This document shows, piece after piece, positions 8,189-15,761 of a stretch of DNA of 50,317 nt. Positions within the stretch are counted from its first letter, which is position 1. The number at the start of each line of letters is the position of its first letter. This stretch comes from Pseudomonas defluvii (GTDB lineage: Bacteria > Pseudomonadota > Gammaproteobacteria > Pseudomonadales > Pseudomonadaceae). The stretch is from the NCBI RefSeq assembly GCF_001695625.1, contig NZ_MBPN01000032.1:1-50317 (forward strand), given 5' to 3'. The notes below the pieces were generated by a model. The model ran no database searches, was not told the DNA's origin, and worked only from the letters and a program-made list of their open reading frames with translations. Position numbers and translations under genes: made by a program.

Positions 8189-8257
8189 TATACAAAAAAA
8201 TTGACTTGTACAGATATTGCCTTAGCCTTAACTTGTACAAATTCCTACAGATGTACA
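8189..8257 (+). promoter_or_regulatory. Two further TGTACA modules (B and C) before the lipid operon
   Basis: Module B: TATACA 8189-8194 and TGTACA 8207-8212, again 18 bp apart, followed two bases later by TATTGC (8215-8220). Module C: TGTACA 8234-8239 and 8252-8257, 18 bp apart, inside a perfect 9-bp inverted repeat (ACTTGTACA/TGTACAAGT, 8231-8260). A further TACA core stands at 8176-8179. The region is AT-rich against a GC-rich background. Module C sits just before the ATG at 8274 and could be a downstream operator. Confidence 0.65.
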
Positions 8258-8273
8258 AGTTAGAGGCCTATGG

Positions 8274-8696
8274 ATGTCGACCTTCCTGCAGCAGTTCGCC
8301 GAGCGATTCGCCGCCCTGGATCGCGACCACCTGGAGCACCTTTCAAGCCTCTACAGCACTGACGTGTGCTTTATCGACCCGCTGCATCAGATCAATGGGC
8401 TGAACGCCCTGCAGCGTTATTTTTCCGAGCTGTATGCCAATGTCGAGGACTTGAGCTTCCAGTTCCACGGCCATGACACCGTCGCCGAAGGTTCAGGCTA
8501 CCTGCGCTGGACCATGACCTACCGTCACCCCCGCCTGCGCGGTGGAGCGCCTGTCAGCGTTACCGGGTGCTCCCATGTGCGGTGGGCAGACAAGGTCTAC
8601 TATCACCGCGACTACTTCGATGCCGGCGCACTGCTCTACGAACACCTGCCGTTGCTGGGTAGCGTGATCCGCGGGCTCAAGCGGAGGCTGGCATGA
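8274..8696 (+). CDS. NTF2-like / SnoaL-like protein
   Basis: The protein has 140 residues with the cone-shaped NTF2-like pattern: an N-terminal helix (FAERFAALDRDHLEHLSSLYSTDVCF), the FIDPLHQINGLNALQRYF segment, and strands ending in VYYHRDYFDAG. Members bind small hydrophobic ligands or act as isomerases; the ligand here is unknown. It is the first gene of a six-gene operon, with its stop overlapping the next start by 4 bp. GAGG lies 7 nt before the ATG. Homologous genes are found with Cfa-type genes in light and singlet-oxygen clusters of proteobacteria. Confidence 0.85.
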   Translation: MSTFLQQFAERFAALDRDHLEHLSSLYSTDVCFIDPLHQINGLNALQRYFSELYANVEDLSFQFHGHDTVAEGSGYLRWTMTYRHPRLRGGAPVSVTGCSHVRWADKVYYHRDYFDAGALLYEHLPLLGSVIRGLKRRLA

Positions 8697-9448
8697 AGCG
8701 GATCTGGCTTACCGGCGCCAGCAGCGGGATTGGCGCAGCCTTGGCCGAAGTGCTGCTTGAGCAAGGCCATCAGCTTGCACTGACCGCACGCAGCACGGCC
8801 CCACTGCAACAACTCGCGACACGCTTCCCCGGGCAGGTTCTGCTCGTGCCAGGCGACCTGCTCGACAGCAATCAGGTCAGGCAAATTGGCGAGCGCATCA
8901 CTCAACACTGGGGCGCGCTGGATCAAGTCATCGCCAATGCCGGTACCTGCGAATATCTGACGCCCGACCACTTCGAGGCCGCGCTGGTGATGCGCGTGGT
9001 TCAAGCCAACCTGTTTACCGCCAGCCTGACCATCGAGACCGCACTGCCCCTGCTGCAACGCGGCCATGAGCCGCACCTGGTGGCCATAGGCAGTTCAGTG
9101 ACCTTTCTGCCCCTCCCGCGAGCAGGTGCCTACGGTGCCTCCAAAGCGGCCCTGCGCTACCTGATCGATTCACTGCGGATCGACCTGGATGCCCAAGGCA
9201 TCGCGGTCACGCTGGTCAGCCCGGGTTTTGTCGACACGCCCCTGACACGACGCAACGACTTCCCCATGCCGTTGCGCTGGTCGGCGGAAAAAGCCGCTCG
9301 CCACATCGCCCGAAAACTGGAGCGCCGTCCTTATGAAGTGGCGTTTCCAGCACTGTTTATCGCCTGCCTGAAGCTGTTCGGCCACCTGCCAAAACACTGG
9401 CAACTGGCACTGGGCAAGCGGCTTGCACGGCCTGGCCAGGAGTCCTGA
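8693..9448 (+). CDS. Short-chain dehydrogenase/reductase
   Basis: The protein has 251 residues of classical SDR type. It shows the nucleotide-binding TGASSGIG (about 7-14), the NAG motif (IANAGT), catalytic Ser of GSSVTF, and Tyr/Lys in YGASK. The C-terminus is hydrophobic (ALFIACLKLFGHLP), suggesting membrane association with a lipid substrate (inference). The arginine in the second strand (TARS) suggests NADP(H). It overlaps the NTF2-like gene by 4 bp and is followed 4 bp later by the FAD oxidoreductase, so translation is coupled. Confidence 0.92.
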   Translation: MKRIWLTGASSGIGAALAEVLLEQGHQLALTARSTAPLQQLATRFPGQVLLVPGDLLDSNQVRQIGERITQHWGALDQVIANAGTCEYLTPDHFEAALVMRVVQANLFTASLTIETALPLLQRGHEPHLVAIGSSVTFLPLPRAGAYGASKAALRYLIDSLRIDLDAQGIAVTLVSPGFVDTPLTRRNDFPMPLRWSAEKAARHIARKLERRPYEVAFPALFIACLKLFGHLPKHWQLALGKRLARPGQES

Positions 9449-9452
9449 CCCC

Positions 9453-10700
9453 ATGCGTATTGCAATCGTCGGCAGCGGAATTGCCGGCCTGACGGCAGCC
9501 TACCTGCTGCAGCGTAACCACGACATCACCGTATTCGAGGCCGAAGGGCGAGTAGGCGGCCATACCCATACCGTAAACGTTCAATTGAACGAGCAGAACT
9601 ATGCGGTCGACACCGGCTTCATCGTCTTCAACAACTGGACCTACCCGAATTTCATCGCCCTGATGGACCATCTGGGCGTGACCTCACGCCCCACCGAGAT
9701 GAGCTTTTCGGTACATGAGCCAAAGACCGGCCTGGAGTACAACGGCAATAACCTCAACAGCCTCTTCGCTCAACGCAGCAACCTGATTTCACCGGCGTTC
9801 TGGGGAATGCTGCGGGACATTCTGCGCTTCAACCGCGAAGCACCACTGGACCTCGACCGCCAGCACATCGACGCCAGCACGACCCTCGGCAGCTACCTGC
9901 AACAGCGTGGCTACGGCAATCGCTTCATCGAACACTACATCGTGCCGATGGGGGCGGCGATCTGGTCGATGTCGCTGGCCGATATGCTCGGCTTTCCCTT
10001 GGCGTTCTTCGTACGGTTTTTTCGCAACCATGGCCTGCTCTCCGTCACCAACCGCCCGCAATGGCGAGTTATCCAGGGCGGCTCCAGTGCCTACATCAAG
10101 CCGCTGACAGCCAGCTTCGCCAAGCACATCCGCCTGAACTGCCCGGTGCAACGCGTACGCCGTGACACCGAGGGCGTCAGCATCACAAGCGCTGTCGGCA
10201 CCGAGCGCTTCGACAAGGTGGTATTTGCCTGTCACAGCGACCAGGCACTGGCGTTGCTGGAAACGCCTACTGAACAGGAACAACAGATACTCGGCGCCAT
10301 CCGTTATGCGCAAAACGATGTCGTGCTGCATACCGACACGCGCCTGCTCCCCGACCGTCGCCTGGCCTGGGCGAGCTGGAACTACCGCCTGGGTGGCCCC
10401 GAGCACAGCCCAGCGGCCGTGACCTACAACATGAACATCCTGCAAGGCCTGGACGCACCACGCACCCTCTGCGTAAGCCTCAACCAGAGTGACGCCATTG
10501 ACCCGGCACAGGTGCTCGGTCGCTATCGCTACGCGCACCCCCAGTACAGCCTCGAAGCCCTTGCGGCCCAGGCTCGTCACGCTGAACTGATGGGCCCGCA
10601 GCACAGCTATTACTGCGGCGCCTACTGGGCCAACGGCTTCCATGAGGATGGCGTGGTCAGTGCACTGAAGGTGGCTCAGCACTTCGGTGAACGATTATGA
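9453..10700 (+). CDS. FAD-dependent amine oxidase-type oxidoreductase
   Basis: The protein has 415 residues. It opens with the FAD-binding GSGIAGLTAAYLL (about 7-19) and a glutamate-ended strand (VFEAEGRVGGHTHT), the NAD(P)/FAD amine oxidase fold. The family resembles protoporphyrinogen oxidase and phytoene desaturase and occurs consistently with DUF1365 and Cfa-like genes. A role in oxidising or desaturating fatty acyl chains is inferred from that association. ATG 9453 is preferred over 9423, which lies inside the SDR gene. Its stop overlaps the DUF1365 start by 4 bp. Confidence 0.92.
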   Translation: MRIAIVGSGIAGLTAAYLLQRNHDITVFEAEGRVGGHTHTVNVQLNEQNYAVDTGFIVFNNWTYPNFIALMDHLGVTSRPTEMSFSVHEPKTGLEYNGNNLNSLFAQRSNLISPAFWGMLRDILRFNREAPLDLDRQHIDASTTLGSYLQQRGYGNRFIEHYIVPMGAAIWSMSLADMLGFPLAFFVRFFRNHGLLSVTNRPQWRVIQGGSSAYIKPLTASFAKHIRLNCPVQRVRRDTEGVSITSAVGTERFDKVVFACHSDQALALLETPTEQEQQILGAIRYAQNDVVLHTDTRLLPDRRLAWASWNYRLGGPEHSPAAVTYNMNILQGLDAPRTLCVSLNQSDAIDPAQVLGRYRYAHPQYSLEALAAQARHAELMGPQHSYYCGAYWANGFHEDGVVSALKVAQHFGERL

Positions 10701-11497
10701 ACAGCGCCTTGTATGAAGGCTGGGTCAGCCACCGGCGACTGTCTCCGCGCGCGCATGCCTTTCGCTACCGCATGAGCATGTTGTACCTGGACCTGGCCGA
10801 GCAGGATGCATTGTTTGCATTAAGCCCGTTTGCCGGGCGCGAGCGGTTTTCGGCGTTCAGCTTCCGCGAACAGGATTACTTGCCACGCTACACACGCAAC
10901 GGCATGGCGCTTGCCGATGCGGTCAATCTGCTGCTCATGGAGGCCCTGGGTTACGCCCCGGGTGGCGCCATACGCCTGTTGACCCAGGCGCGGAACTGGG
11001 GATTGGCCTTCAACCCGGTGAGTTTCTTCTTCTGTTTCGACGAGCATGACACGCTCGCGGCGATTCTGTGCGAAGTCACCAATACGCCCTGGCGCGAGCG
11101 CTTCCACTATGTGCTGCCGTGCAATGAACACGGCGTGCAGCAGTTCAGCGTCGCCAAAGCCTTTCACGTCTCGCCATTTTTGCCACCCGACCTGGAGTAC
11201 CGCATGCGCTTCACCGCGCCCGGGCAACACCTGAACATCACCATGCAGGACTGGCATGGGCCACAGAAGGTGTTTGAAGCCGGTCTTGGTCTGAACCGCA
11301 TAGCACTGACCCGCAGCACCCTGCACCGCCAAATGCTCACCTTCCCCTGGATGTCGGCGAAAACCGTTACTGCCATCTATTGGCAAGCCCTGCGCCTGCT
11401 GCTCAAGCGCACGCCGATCTTTTCCCATTACAACACCCAGCGACATTTACGTGTCGCCCGTAACCGTAGCGAGGACGTTGACCATGAAGAGCCCTAA
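10697..11497 (+). CDS. DUF1365 domain-containing protein
   Basis: The protein has 266 residues with the DUF1365 pattern: YEGWVSHRRLSPRAHAFRYR at the start, RIRLLTQARNWGLAFNPVSFFFCFD in the middle and FHVSPFLP toward the end. Biochemistry is unknown. It is nearly always found between an amine-oxidase-like gene and a Cfa-like methyltransferase. It overlaps the Cfa gene by 14 bp, implying tightly coupled synthesis. It probably works with its neighbours on membrane lipid acyl chains (inference). Confidence 0.9.
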   Translation: MNSALYEGWVSHRRLSPRAHAFRYRMSMLYLDLAEQDALFALSPFAGRERFSAFSFREQDYLPRYTRNGMALADAVNLLLMEALGYAPGGAIRLLTQARNWGLAFNPVSFFFCFDEHDTLAAILCEVTNTPWRERFHYVLPCNEHGVQQFSVAKAFHVSPFLPPDLEYRMRFTAPGQHLNITMQDWHGPQKVFEAGLGLNRIALTRSTLHRQMLTFPWMSAKTVTAIYWQALRLLLKRTPIFSHYNTQRHLRVARNRSEDVDHEEP

Positions 11498-12752
11498 CCT
11501 GGCCGTTGCCAAAAGCGGAGCCCTCGCCGCCGTTAGCACAGGCTTGCTCAAGCGCCTGGTGCTGCGCCAACTGGCGCAACTGCGCAAAGGCCAACTGACC
11601 GTCGTGGTAGACGGCCAGCGCCTGATGTTCGGCGAACCCCATGCCAGCCTGATGGCCGAGCTTCAGGTGCTGGATGATGCACTGTGGGGGCTGATCGCCA
11701 CCAACGGTTCGATCGGCGCCGGGGAAGCTTACGTACATGGTCATTGGACCAGCCCTGACCTGACCGCAGTGGTTCGCCTGTTCGTCGCCAACCTTGACGT
11801 ACTCGACGCCATGGAAGGCGGCCTGGCGCGCCTTGGTCGCCCCTTGGTTCAAGGCCTGCATTGGCTGAACCGAAATACCCGAAGGGGCTCAAAGCGCAAC
11901 ATTGCCGCACACTACGACCTGGGCAATGAACTGTTCGAGCACCTGCTGGACCCGACCATGATGTACTCGGCGGCAATGTTCCGCAGCTCAGAAGACAGCC
12001 TCGAACAGGCACAGTTGAACAAACTGGAGCGCATCTGTCGCAAGCTTGACCTGCAAGCCAGCGATCATTTGCTGGAAATCGGCACCGGCTGGGGCAGCAT
12101 GGCGCTCTACGCCGCCATTCATTACGGCTGCCGTGTGACCACCACGACATTGTCCGAAGAGCAGTACGCCTACACCTGCAAGCGTGTTGCCGAGCAAGGC
12201 CTGCAAGCGCGCATTACCGTGCTGCGCAAGGACTACCGTGACCTTGAGGGGCGCTACGACAAGCTGGTTTCGATCGAAATGATCGAAGCGGTGGGCCACC
12301 GTTTCCTGCCCAACTACTTCCAACAGTGCGCACGCCTGCTCAAGGACGATGGTCTGATGCTGTTGCAAGCCATTACCATCCGTGACCAACGCTATGAACA
12401 GGCCAGACGCTCGGTGGACTTCATCCAGCGCTACATTTTCCCCGGTGGTGCCCTACCCTCGCTGAGCCGCATGCTGGAGGTTGCCAGCCGTAACACTGAC
12501 CTGAACGTCCATCACCTGGAAGACTTCGGCCTGCATTACGCGCGGACCCTGCGCCACTGGCACGAAAACCTCTGCCGTGGGCGCCATGCATTGCAGCTGT
12601 TGGGCTACGACGAAACCTTTCAACGTATGTGGGAGTTCTACTTCTGCTACTGCGAGGGTGGCTTCCTGGAACGCGGTATCGGCGTGGCCCAATTGGTCCT
12701 GGCCAAACCTGATGCCCGTCCCGCGCCGCTGCTGGAGGCACTGGAAGCCTGA
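11484..12752 (+). CDS. Cyclopropane-fatty-acyl-phospholipid synthase family methyltransferase
   Basis: The protein has 422 residues. It carries a Cfa/CMAS methyltransferase domain, about 150-400, with the AHYDLGNELFEHLLD motif, the SAM site LEIGTGWGSMALYAA, SIEMIEAVGH and FIQRYIFPGGALPS. Cfa enzymes add a methylene group from SAM to unsaturated acyl chains of phospholipids at the membrane face. Clusters with DUF1365 and amine oxidase have also been linked to furan fatty acid synthesis in Rhodobacter, so a methylation role is an alternative. ATG 11484 has GAGGACG upstream. It is probably not the housekeeping Cfa. Confidence 0.9.
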   Translation: MKSPNLAVAKSGALAAVSTGLLKRLVLRQLAQLRKGQLTVVVDGQRLMFGEPHASLMAELQVLDDALWGLIATNGSIGAGEAYVHGHWTSPDLTAVVRLFVANLDVLDAMEGGLARLGRPLVQGLHWLNRNTRRGSKRNIAAHYDLGNELFEHLLDPTMMYSAAMFRSSEDSLEQAQLNKLERICRKLDLQASDHLLEIGTGWGSMALYAAIHYGCRVTTTTLSEEQYAYTCKRVAEQGLQARITVLRKDYRDLEGRYDKLVSIEMIEAVGHRFLPNYFQQCARLLKDDGLMLLQAITIRDQRYEQARRSVDFIQRYIFPGGALPSLSRMLEVASRNTDLNVHHLEDFGLHYARTLRHWHENLCRGRHALQLLGYDETFQRMWEFYFCYCEGGFLERGIGVAQLVLAKPDARPAPLLEALEA

Positions 12753-12754
12753 GG

Positions 12755-13249
12755 ATGAACCGACGCCTGATTGGCAATGCCGTGCTGTTCCAGATCGGCT
12801 GGGCAGCCTGTATCTTTGGCGCACGGCACCCGGCCTGGCTATTGCTGGCACTGGGATGCCTGGCCTTGCACGTGGCGTGGGCTCCGGTACGGATACGCGA
12901 ATGTCGCCAACTGCTGAAAATCGCTGCCTGTGGCTGGACGCTGGATAGCCTGTTACTGAACCTGGGCGTGTTCGATTTCGGTGAGCCGCGCTGGGTACTG
13001 CCGGGATGGCTGGCGATGCTCTGGCTGCTGTTCGCCAGCACCTTGCGCCAGAGCCTGGCCTGGACGGCATCCCGCCTCTGGCTGGCGGCACTTGTCGGCG
13101 CCTTGGGCGGGCCGTTGTCTTACTATGCCGGTGCACGCCTGGCAGACGTCGGCCTACCCTATGGGCTTTGGCCATCCTTGACCCTGCTGGCGCTACTCTG
13201 GGCGCTGTTGTTGCCCGCCTTGCACCGCGTGGCTAGAAGCACGACATAA
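12755..13249 (+). CDS. DUF2878 integral membrane protein
   Basis: The protein has 164 residues with about five or six hydrophobic segments covering nearly the whole chain. The DUF2878-like features are NAVLFQIGWAACIFGA at the start, LDSLLLNLGVFDF in the middle and GGPLSYYAGARLA near 115. The function of the family is unknown. It starts 2 bp after the cfa-like stop and is the last gene of the operon. The 10-bp hairpin at 13248-13270 follows immediately. Confidence 0.88.
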   Translation: MNRRLIGNAVLFQIGWAACIFGARHPAWLLLALGCLALHVAWAPVRIRECRQLLKIAACGWTLDSLLLNLGVFDFGEPRWVLPGWLAMLWLLFASTLRQSLAWTASRLWLAALVGALGGPLSYYAGARLADVGLPYGLWPSLTLLALLWALLLPALHRVARSTT

Positions 13250-13270
13250 GCGGTGCCAAGGGCACCGCTT
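13248..13270. terminator. Hairpin ending the lipid operon
   Basis: A perfect 10-bp stem (AAGCGGTGCC/GGCACCGCTT) with loop AAG overlaps the DUF2878 stop codon. No clear T-run follows, so termination efficiency is uncertain. It also faces the convergent DUF6482 gene. Confidence 0.55.
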
Positions 13271-13295
13271 CGGGCCACGCGCCGCTTCCTTGCGA

Positions 13296-13601
13296 CTACC
13301 AGGTAGAGCGTATGGAGAACGGCAGTTTCAGCGGCGCATCAGCACTGTTACCCAGCCCGCACATTTCGTCATGCACCACCTTCTGCACCAGCAGGCAGGG
13401 GATTTCAGGTAAATGCTGCAACACCTCTCGAGCGTGAGTCGTCGAGCGCAGGCAGAGGTTGTGTCCCTGCTCGTCAAGCAACGGGTGCAGCTTTCCCTCC
13501 ATCAGTGCCTGCAAGACATAGATACCGCCTTCAAGAGAAACCAGATTGAGCTCGTCAATGCGCCCGGCATCGGCAAAGCCTGACAGTTGCTGAAGGTTCA
13601 T
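13296..13601 (-). CDS. DUF6482-like small protein
   Basis: The protein has 101 residues from ATG 13601, which has GGGAG upstream; the frame stays open farther but without coding character. The pattern IDELNLVSLEGGIYVLQAL, LCLRSTTHAREVL and VVHDEMCGL fits a small family of Pseudomonas proteins I know as DUF6482. Function is unknown. It sits 49 bp downstream of the minus-strand SDR and may be co-transcribed with it, or have its own promoter. Confidence 0.75.
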   Translation of the reverse strand: MNLQQLSGFADAGRIDELNLVSLEGGIYVLQALMEGKLHPLLDEQGHNLCLRSTTHAREVLQHLPEIPCLLVQKVVHDEMCGLGNSADAPLKLPFSIRSTW

Positions 13602-13650
13602 ACTTGACGCTCCCAGGGGCATAGCCCCATCTAGAGGTGCCACAGTGGAA

Positions 13651-14337
13651 CTACCAGGGCAAACGTTCGCCCTGGTAGCTGAAAAAACTGCCGCTGTCGG
13701 CGGCGGTGACTCCGTCAAGCACGGCCAGCATGTCCGCCACGGCGTCACGCGGAGCCCGCGCTTCCGGACGAAAAGGTCGCGACAAGGCTGAAGCAACAGT
13801 GCCAGGATGCAGCGCAACCAGGCGCTTGCCGGGCCAACGCCGCGCAGCTTCGATCGCTGCCGTTTTAAGGAGCATGTTCAACGCCGCCTTCGAGGCCCGG
13901 TAGCTGTACCAGCCACCCAGGTGATTGTCCGCGATGCTACCGACCTTGGCCGACAGTACCGCCAGCAGACCGTTGCTCCCGAGCAGGGGCAAAAAGTGCC
14001 GCAACACCAGTGCAGGGCCAATGGCATTGATCTGAAACGTTGCCAACAGTTGCGCCTGGTTCAGTGACTCCAGCGCCTTCTCCGGCATGAAGCCCTCACC
14101 GTACAGAACACCGGCAGCCAAGACGATCAGATCAAACGGTGGCTGGCCTTCATAAAACTGTGCGGCCATGGCGATGCTCTGAGGGTCGGTCAAATCCAGT
14201 ACCGGGTGTGTGCCACGCCCCAGGCCATGCACGGCGGCACACCGGGGATCCTCACGCAGCGTATCAACGAAAGCACCACCGATCGCCCCACTCGCACCGA
14301 TCACCAATGCCCGATAGCCCTCCGGCAGGCTGTTCAT
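13651..14337 (-). CDS. Short-chain dehydrogenase (CsgA/C-factor-like)
   Basis: The protein has 228 residues. The dinucleotide motif is GASGAIGGAF (about 14-23), the NAG-equivalent is LAAGVLYGEG, and the catalytic pair is in YSYRASKAALN. The shape with HPGTVASALSRPF after the catalytic Lys is typical of the C-factor-like SDR group. The substrate is unknown. It overlaps the DUF3833 gene by 4 bp and is third in the minus-strand operon that converges on the Cfa operon. It probably acts on the same lipid chemistry. Confidence 0.9.
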   Translation of the reverse strand: MNSLPEGYRALVIGASGAIGGAFVDTLREDPRCAAVHGLGRGTHPVLDLTDPQSIAMAAQFYEGQPPFDLIVLAAGVLYGEGFMPEKALESLNQAQLLATFQINAIGPALVLRHFLPLLGSNGLLAVLSAKVGSIADNHLGGWYSYRASKAALNMLLKTAAIEAARRWPGKRLVALHPGTVASALSRPFRPEARAPRDAVADMLAVLDGVTAADSGSFFSYQGERLPW

Positions 14338-14888
14338 GGTTCCCCCCCGCCGCGCCGGAAGAACAGGGTCACCTGCCCCAACTCCAGGCCAAACTTAGAC
14401 ATGAACGAGCGATTGATCAGTGTGTTGTCATCCATCAGGTACATCCAGTCATCGAACTGCACCGGATAAAACGCGCCGTCCACCTCCAGGTTGAGGGTGT
14501 AACGCCAACGCAGTGCATTACCGGCCACCTGACCTTCAGCTTCGCCGATCACGTCGCCCGCCGTACCGCTCCAGCGCCCCGGCCCCTTCGGCGTCAGGCG
14601 CCAAACGCGTTGCTGACGGGTGCCATCGCTGTAAACGAAGCGCTCATCGAGGATCAGCACGCGCCCTTCCATCCGCCCTTCAATGGTCACGTGGAAACGC
14701 TTGACCACCTCGCCCGAACGCTTCTGGAACATGCCCCAGGCCTGGACCGGCACCGAAAAGAACCGTGGCAAGTCCAAAGCGGGCGACTCGTTGCGGTAAT
14801 GATCGACTTCGACGTTGCCGCAACTGCTCAACAGCAAGCAGCACGCCAGCAGACAGGACTTCCACATCATGCTTACCCTCATCGTCAT
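14334..14888 (-). CDS. DUF3833 lipoprotein
   Basis: The protein has 184 residues. A signal peptide ends in the lipobox LLSSC at about residues 19-23, so mature Cys23 should be lipidated and anchored in the envelope. The body shows the DUF3833 pattern: FFSVPVQAWGMFQKRSG, GTAGDVIGEAEG and FDDWMYLMDDNTLINRSFMSKFG, a lipocalin-like beta barrel. A lipid-carrier role is inferred. It overlaps both neighbours by 4 bp (chalcone-isomerase-like upstream, SDR downstream). Confidence 0.9.
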   Translation of the reverse strand: MTMRVSMMWKSCLLACCLLLSSCGNVEVDHYRNESPALDLPRFFSVPVQAWGMFQKRSGEVVKRFHVTIEGRMEGRVLILDERFVYSDGTRQQRVWRLTPKGPGRWSGTAGDVIGEAEGQVAGNALRWRYTLNLEVDGAFYPVQFDDWMYLMDDNTLINRSFMSKFGLELGQVTLFFRRGGGEP

Positions 14889-15454
14889 TGCCCGCCCAGC
14901 AAGCGCTGGCGTAACTCAGGGTTACGTGTACGCGGGTCAAACCAGATATCAAAGAACGCCCGCGAAAACGCAGGGTCTGCGACCTCGTAATGCAAACGAT
15001 CATCCACGTAGAACCGCGCACCGGCACCGGGCAAGAACACCCCGATGATCCGCTGCCCCGGTTCGACATCGACAAAGGCCCGCGCCATCTGTGCCTGCCA
15101 CAGCTTGAGTTGCGCTTCATCGACCGACCCGCCCCGTAGTCGACGTATTTCATCAACGCTGACGTCTACCAGTTGGGCACGGGTAATCGACCGGTGATAG
15201 GTCAGCTCAAGCGCAAAGGGTTGCTGATAGTCCACCTGGGCCGAAGCGCCCCACAGGCTCGCGTTGTACACACGAAAACCATAGAGCCGAAACTCGGCGC
15301 TACCGATCAAACGACCACCGGGCAGCAGCGCCTGCCAACTGGCGAAAGCACCGGGGCTGCACAACAACAGGGCGCTGAACAACAAGCCCAAGGTCCTGCG
15401 GTCGACCACGCGCATCAGACACTGACGCAGCAGGGGAAATAGCGATCTGTCCAT
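14885..15454 (-). CDS. Chalcone isomerase-like exported protein
   Basis: The protein has 189 residues with an N-terminal hydrophobic stretch (about 22-38, ending CSPGAFAS) that is probably a cleaved signal peptide. The mature part follows the bacterial chalcone-isomerase-like (Chalcone_3) pattern: GSAEFRLYGFRVYNASLWG, LELTYHRSITRAQLVDVS and PGAGARFYVDD. These proteins probably bind fatty acids rather than flavonoids. An internal Met14 (15415) is an alternative start. It is the first gene of the minus-strand operon, downstream of TGTACA module D. Confidence 0.85.
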   Translation of the reverse strand: MDRSLFPLLRQCLMRVVDRRTLGLLFSALLLCSPGAFASWQALLPGGRLIGSAEFRLYGFRVYNASLWGASAQVDYQQPFALELTYHRSITRAQLVDVSVDEIRRLRGGSVDEAQLKLWQAQMARAFVDVEPGQRIIGVFLPGAGARFYVDDRLHYEVADPAFSRAFFDIWFDPRTRNPELRQRLLGGQ

Positions 15455-15761
15455 GGCATGGCTCTACCTTTTCTGACAACGCCGAAATGTTGGTTTCTCT
15501 GGCATTCGGTACTGCATGCACAGCGGCACTTCAAAATAGTTGTACATAAATTTGGCTTTGTACAGCTTAATGCGACGCTTCGCCGTTTTTTGTACAACTT
15601 ATTGTCAAGAGGTCATGCCGATTCAAGCCCGGAGCAGGTTCCGCAGCAAGAAACCTGGGCACCCTGTGATTGCCTTGCCCTGACAGGCACTAGACTGATG
15701 CGCACGTTTATTTCCAAACACAGGTTTTGGCGATTGCCGAACCGTCGACAGGGAACACCTC
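15455..15761. promoter_or_regulatory. Divergent promoter region with TGTACA module D
   Basis: This gap contains TGTACA at 15541-15546 and 15559-15564, 18 bp apart. Read on the minus strand, a TATTTT element (15538-15533) follows the inner box by two bases, so the module points toward the chalcone-isomerase-like operon. A third, single TGTACA (15591-15596) has no 18-bp partner and faces the arsA-like gene. The rest holds no gene that I can support. Confidence 0.6.

Noticed and set aside
15591..15596. A fifth TGTACA promoter module for arsA
   Set aside because: It has no partner at 18 bp on either side and no clear -10; kept only as a single box.
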